The notes below the pieces were generated by a model that did not search any database, had not been told where the DNA came from, and saw nothing but the letters and a program-made list of their open reading frames with translations. A DNA stretch of 8,313 bases. It comes from a bacterium. GTDB lineage: Bacteria; Spirochaetota; UBA4802; UBA5550. The stretch spans positions 1 to 8,313 of the forward strand of contig JAAENB010000173.1 of the NCBI GenBank assembly GCA_024224995.1. Direction: 5' to 3'. The position numbers were made by a program, and so were the translations under genes. Below, in pieces: positions 4,487 to 8,313 of this stretch. The first letter of the stretch is position 1. Every line of letters begins with the position of its first letter.

Positions 4487-5869
4487 TTATTTTCTTTTGT
4501 CGGTACTATGTCCGGCAAGTTTTACCATCTCAACTTCTATATTATCAAAGATATCGGACCGCAAATTCTTCAGCTGTTCATAGTCTCCAATGCGGAGCAA
4601 ATAATACTCAACGACCTTGCCCCCTTTAAACACAAACTCAATAGTATCCCGGTAGGTAAATCCCCGGGGGCCAAACCGCTTCAGTCCCATGCCTTCGAGG
4701 TAGTCTTTCATGAGCGTAAAGGTATCGCGGATATCCTTAAAACGCTGAAACACTTCTTCTGTTATTCGTCCTTCTTCCATTTTTTGAGCAAACGTTTCAA
4801 AGATGAAACTATACCTGAAGAGCTTCCCATCCTTACCGTTAAAATAATACCGGAGAAAATCGAAATCGATCTTTAGTTTTTTCTTAAACAAAAAGGCTTT
4901 TTTTACATAATCAGTGAGCCGCTCAATATACGCGACATCCAAATCCTCAATCTCTTCAAAATATTTTTTCAGCGCGAATTCATTCATCTTCCAGCCGCTG
5001 GCAGTAGGGCTTTTCTTAAAGAACCGGTCCAGTACCACCCTCTCTTCCCGGAATCCCGGCAAGTTCTCATGAAATTTCCCGTAAATATCTATCATATTGA
5101 CACAAATACCCCGGATATAATCCAGGTCCCAGCCAAAAGAAAAATCTTTTTTCCGGTAGAATTTATATAAATCATGGATCAAATAATAAAAGTCACTTGC
5201 GGCCCGTTTGGCCAGGCTCAGGAATAAATGCTTGTACCCGTCCTCATTTAATTCTATTTCCTTAAAGAGATTCCGGATGGAATCATTGGCCTCTTCCAGC
5301 TCATCCGCGGGGACGTGGCTATGAGTAAAACAGGACATAAGCACTTTTTCCAGGGTGGTGATATAATAGATATTCAGGCTTTCGAACTTCAGCTCCCAGG
5401 ATTTGACGCTTTTTATATCCGAAAGCCTTCTTCTTTGAGAGTCGGAGATTTCTATGCCTCCGGGAGGTTCTTTGTCGAAGCTGTCCCAGTCATCGGGAAT
5501 TCTCATAATGCGGTCAAGGGATTTTTTGTCCTCATCCCTGAGAACATGGCGGTAATAGTCGGCTTTTGCCTTAATATATTCCCGGCTAAGCTCCTCAAAT
5601 TCACCGCCCCCGGAATCGGGCACTACGATTTCCTCCGCTTTTACTTCCGGAGTTTTCTCAACAGCCGGGGACTCTTCTTCCTCTTTCTTTTCTGATTCAG
5701 CTTCGATCAGTTGGGCGGCTTCCTCATCGGAAAGAGCATACTCTTCATCATCAACTGCTCCGTTCCATTCATCGGACAATTCATTGAAAAGATCATCTTT
5801 CTCGCTCTTTTTGTTCTCTTTCCTGTCTTCCGAAGAGCTTTCCCCAAAAAGGTCATCAAATTCGCCCAC
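4487..5869 (-). CDS. Acidic 460-residue cytosolic protein of unknown function
   Basis: I do not recognise this family. Residues 1-90 are highly charged and probably disordered, with an acidic stretch (KKEEEESP near 61-68) and a short motif occurring twice: FDDLFGE at 4-10 and KDDLFNE at 24-30. Residues 91-460 look folded and mostly helical, rich in Tyr, Phe, Lys and Asp (for example RAASDFYYLIHDLYKFYRKK at 222-241 and IDFDFLRYYFNGKDG at 334-348). There are only two cysteines (180 and 256). No signal peptide, membrane helix, nucleotide-binding loop or zinc motif is visible. Translation starts at GTG, supported by GGAG (5877-5880) 7 bases upstream; a nearby upstream ATG is out of frame. It lies between the antiporter-EIIA gene (100-base gap) and the M28 gene (30-base gap), so cotranscription is likely. 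A scaffold or adaptor role through the DDLF motifs is speculation. Confidence 0.85.
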   Translation of the reverse strand: MGEFDDLFGESSSEDRKENKKSEKDDLFNELSDEWNGAVDDEEYALSDEEAAQLIEAESEKKEEEESPAVEKTPEVKAEEIVVPDSGGGEFEELSREYIKAKADYYRHVLRDEDKKSLDRIMRIPDDWDSFDKEPPGGIEISDSQRRRLSDIKSVKSWELKFESLNIYYITTLEKVLMSCFTHSHVPADELEEANDSIRNLFKEIELNEDGYKHLFLSLAKRAASDFYYLIHDLYKFYRKKDFSFGWDLDYIRGICVNMIDIYGKFHENLPGFREERVVLDRFFKKSPTASGWKMNEFALKKYFEEIEDLDVAYIERLTDYVKKAFLFKKKLKIDFDFLRYYFNGKDGKLFRYSFIFETFAQKMEEGRITEEVFQRFKDIRDTFTLMKDYLEGMGLKRFGPRGFTYRDTIEFVFKGGKVVEYYLLRIGDYEQLKNLRSDIFDNIEVEMVKLAGHSTDKRK

Positions 5870-5969
5870 AAAGCCGCTCCATTATATAGATTTATTAATA
5901 ATAAACCGTATATAATCATTTTTTGCAACCCTAATTTTGTTTTTCGGAAAAAATAAGGATAAGTATTTT

Positions 5970-8123
5970 TTAGCGTTCTCTGAAAAAATCATGGACCTCT
6001 TTTACGGTTTTGAGCCCAAGAAGGGTATTTTTTGTCTCTTCGCTATTCACGAATATGGCTATCTCCGAAAGAAGATAGAGATGGGGGTCTTTTTCACTCA
6101 TGGACGAAACAAAGAGCATAATAATATGCGACGGTTTTTCATCAAATGACTCAAAATCAATGCCTGCGCGGTGGATGCCAAGAGCCATGCAAACACTGGC
6201 AACCCCATTACTTCTGGCATGGGGAATGGCAAGCCCGTCTTCCATACCGGTGCTCATAATCCGCTCCCGGGCAAGAACCTCTTTTAAAATTTTCTTTTTA
6301 TTGAGCAGTTTTCCATTTGCCTCAAGAACTTCCACCAGTTCTTTAATGGCCCCCTCTTTGGTGCCGGACTGTAAGTTCATAATAATAGAGACGGGGGAGA
6401 GAATATTTACAATATCTATATCCCTTCTGCATTCCGTTGCCGAGGCAATATGCCGTCTCAGATCCCGGGGAGCGAGAGCCTGTAAAGCATTAATGGTGTC
6501 GTAAAGCCGCAAAAAAGATTCATCAACAATAGTCTTTACAATCGGTACATCCCGTTCAGTGGTTTTAAAAATGACCTGTACAGGGTGATAAAAAAACTTG
6601 ATAAAGATATCGTCTTTCCGGACCTGATATATTACCGTATCCAGTTTCATGGTATTAACAAAAAATCCTTTTTTCTTGAAATATTCAACGATATAACTCA
6701 CCAGCAGTTCCGAATGTTCCTGCGACGGAAGGCTGTAGCTTGTAGTAATAATCTCCCCTCTTTTCGGCTCCCTGGTAGTTCCTTTTTCCCGTTTTTTAAG
6801 CAGCCGGTCCAGCACCGGGGGCACCACAATTGCCGAGATCAGCATCATCATAATAAGGCCGCCAAAAAGCTGTTCATTGAGTATGCCGTAGGAAAGCCCT
6901 ATTCCCCCAATAATGAGCGCCACCTCTCCACGGGGCGCCATGCCAAACCCGATCCGTGCCGCTCCCAGCCGGTTAAAACCCAGGAATAAAGACGGTCCTC
7001 CGCAGCCGATCACTTTCGCGAAAATTGCTCCTGCCGCGTATAGCAGCCCAAAGAGAATGGTCTCCAGGGAGGCGAAGGTTTTTACATCTACCATCATTCC
7101 CATTACCGTAAAAAAGACCGGCACAAAAAAGACCTCTATGGGCTGTAAGGTATCCTGGAGCACATCACAAATATCGGTTTTAGATAAAGAGATCCCCATA
7201 ACATAGGCGCCAATGATCATGGCAAGGCCGGCTTTTTCAAAGATCCCGGCAAGAAAAAGAGCCAGCCCAAAAGCCAGGATGCTAAAAACAAAGCGGTTCT
7301 TAAAAAGTTTAAGAAAACTGCTCACATAATGGGCAAGAAAAAAACCAGCCGCGGTAAAACCAAGCCATACCCCAAAAGCCTTAAGAGCAATCAGGCCGAT
7401 ATTCCCCCAGGCAACAGTCCCCCCTCCGTTTCCGCCTCCCGGCATCATGAGACTGATTCCCAGCACAATGGCCAGAAGGATGATGCCCAGCACATCATCA
7501 ATAACGGCTCCCGAAAGTATGGTAACCCCTTCGGGGCTGTCCATGCTCCGCCGCTCCGAAAGAATTCGTGCCGATATTCCCACGGATGTAGTAGTACTCA
7601 TAACCCCAAGGAACATGCATTTGGGGTCCATAAACGAAAGATCAAAAAAGAACATTCCCGTTAGAGAGCCAATTAAGTACGCGAACACGATCCCCCCGAT
7701 CCCTACAACAGACCCCGTTATGGAATAACGAATAAAAAGTTCAATGTCGGTTTCCAGCCCTGCCATAAACAGGAGAATAATCGACGCGATGACCGCGATG
7801 CCGTACAACTCCGGAGAAATGGGAAGGACCGAGCCGGGAAGAGGAAAAAATCCCTGCTCAAAGCCGGGTAAGGAAATCCCGCCAAGCAAATAGGGGCCAA
7901 TTATAATTCCCGCGGCCAGCTCACCCAGGACAGAAGGAAGCCCAATTTTTTCAAAAAGCAACCCCCCGGCCCGTGCCGCGAAAATAATTATGGCCAGCTG
8001 AAAAACAAGATTGGTCATACGATGAACCATCTCAGTTCCCTGGCTCTGCCCCGTGGCCAGAAGAATACCCGGGAACAAAACAACAATGCCCATAATTATA
8101 AAACTATATCGCACTTTTTTCAT
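5970..8123 (-). CDS. Cation/proton antiporter fused to PTS EIIA domain
   Basis: The 717-residue protein joins a CPA2-type Na+ or K+/H+ antiporter to a regulatory tail. After a signal-like first segment (1-24), about a dozen membrane helices span residues 37-440. Conserved features are LPSVLGELAAGIIIGP (62-77), AGLETD (121-126), TTTSVGISARILSE (177-190), the ion-site pair Asp209-Asp210 in AVIDDVLG, and APRGEVALIIG (396-406). A cytosolic alpha/beta segment of unknown type (about 455-550) follows. Residues 572-717 form an EIIA type 2 (PtsN/fructose-mannitol) domain with phosphorylatable His635 in GLAIPHARSNG and His681 in DPHLYLLSEIA. The fusion suggests exchange activity is tuned by PTS phosphorylation. 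The ATG at 8123 is preferred: GGGAG lies 7 bases before it, while the in-frame TTG at 8141 falls inside the adjacent repeat. Which cation is moved cannot be told from the sequence. Confidence 0.92.
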   Translation of the reverse strand: MKKVRYSFIIMGIVVLFPGILLATGQSQGTEMVHRMTNLVFQLAIIIFAARAGGLLFEKIGLPSVLGELAAGIIIGPYLLGGISLPGFEQGFFPLPGSVLPISPELYGIAVIASIILLFMAGLETDIELFIRYSITGSVVGIGGIVFAYLIGSLTGMFFFDLSFMDPKCMFLGVMSTTTSVGISARILSERRSMDSPEGVTILSGAVIDDVLGIILLAIVLGISLMMPGGGNGGGTVAWGNIGLIALKAFGVWLGFTAAGFFLAHYVSSFLKLFKNRFVFSILAFGLALFLAGIFEKAGLAMIIGAYVMGISLSKTDICDVLQDTLQPIEVFFVPVFFTVMGMMVDVKTFASLETILFGLLYAAGAIFAKVIGCGGPSLFLGFNRLGAARIGFGMAPRGEVALIIGGIGLSYGILNEQLFGGLIMMMLISAIVVPPVLDRLLKKREKGTTREPKRGEIITTSYSLPSQEHSELLVSYIVEYFKKKGFFVNTMKLDTVIYQVRKDDIFIKFFYHPVQVIFKTTERDVPIVKTIVDESFLRLYDTINALQALAPRDLRRHIASATECRRDIDIVNILSPVSIIMNLQSGTKEGAIKELVEVLEANGKLLNKKKILKEVLARERIMSTGMEDGLAIPHARSNGVASVCMALGIHRAGIDFESFDEKPSHIIMLFVSSMSEKDPHLYLLSEIAIFVNSEETKNTLLGLKTVKEVHDFFRER

Positions 8124-8134
8124 TCCCCTTCTCC

Positions 8135-8313
8135 CTCTCAAGAAACTTCTTTTAGATAGGGCTGGTTCCCGAAGATTTTATCCCGGGGCCATGCTCTGTT
8201 TCACGGGGTTGAAACCCCGAGCTACAACACGTCGCCCCGCTGGGGCTATTCTGTCTTGGGTCAGCATTGAACCAATGGTCAACCAATGCCCTGCGGGCGA
8301 TTCGGTCCCATAC
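8135..8313 (-). repeat. Right copy of hairpin-rich inverted repeat, cut by window end
   Basis: This is the reverse-complement partner of 113-290. The window ends exactly where the shared sequence begins, so its outer boundary cannot be seen and the element may extend further. The GCCCC/GGGGC and CGGGGTT/AACCCCG hairpins are preserved unchanged. Relative to the left copy it has one extra base near 8261 and another near 8201. Its inner end (8135) lies 12 bases before the antiporter ATG, so the gene's leader, and possibly its promoter, are made of repeat sequence. TAAAAT, within GGGATAAAATC in this copy, is the best -10-like hexamer, but it has no good -35. Confidence 0.88.

Noticed and set aside
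5882..5890. TATAAT-like sequence just before the GTG of the 460-residue gene as its promoter
   Set aside because: It would start transcription inside the GGAG ribosome site that the GTG start needs, and no -35 hexamer is spaced to it.
8124..8141. TTG start adding six residues to the antiporter
   Set aside because: The TTG lies inside the repeat homology, while the ATG at 8123 has a well-spaced ribosome site and gives a normal signal-like N-terminus.
113..8313. The inverted repeats as ends of one 8-kb composite transposon
   Set aside because: There is no transposase or integrase between them, the enclosed genes are housekeeping or envelope genes, and hairpin-rich intergenic repeats commonly occur in both orientations by chance.

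Overview
The window looks like a bacterial chromosomal segment of mid-range base composition. Coding density is high and seven of the eight genes lie on the minus strand. It probably comes from an uncultured, Gram-negative-type lineage. The sequence shows mixed translation signals (clear Shine-Dalgarno sites before five genes, none before three), sigma70-type promoters and a lipobox protein. There is no rRNA, tRNA or diagnostic marker, so I do not name a phylum. The window stops inside a dispersed repeat at its right end, which is what a metagenome contig broken at a repeat would look like.

Layout. Positions 1-366 hold no gene: a short GC-rich hairpin motif, then a ~180-base hairpin-rich repeat (113-290). 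A second copy in opposite orientation occupies 8135-8313. Between the copies, reading leftwards on the minus strand, are: a cation/proton antiporter fused to a PTS EIIA domain (5970-8123); a 460-residue acidic protein of unknown function (4487-5869); a membrane-embedded M28-type zinc peptidase (3272-4456); a GNAT acetyltransferase (2150-2626); an M50-type intramembrane zinc protease (1290-2039); a small four-helix membrane protein resembling cytochrome b561 (825-1226); and ridA (367-753). The only plus-strand gene is a small lipoprotein (2867-3229), driven by a full-consensus promoter and separated from the convergent M28 gene by a perfect 11-bp hairpin.

How the genes relate. The antiporter, the unknown protein and the M28 peptidase may form one transcription unit (gaps of 100 and 30 bases, no clear terminator between them). 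This is an envelope-centred set: ion transport with a PTS-type regulatory domain, and a membrane peptidase. The remaining genes look separately controlled: GNAT ends in a terminator that sits next to the likely promoter of the M50 gene, the b561-like gene has a palindromic leader, and ridA has its own promoter that appears to yield a leaderless mRNA. I see no phage, CRISPR, toxin-antitoxin or transposase gene. The least ordinary items are the hairpin-rich inverted repeat next to the antiporter ribosome site, the leaderless ridA, the M28 domain interrupted twice by membrane helices, the antiporter-EIIA fusion, the orphan 460-residue protein, and a two-hairpin element carrying a perfect anti-Shine-Dalgarno sequence upstream of the lipoprotein promoter.
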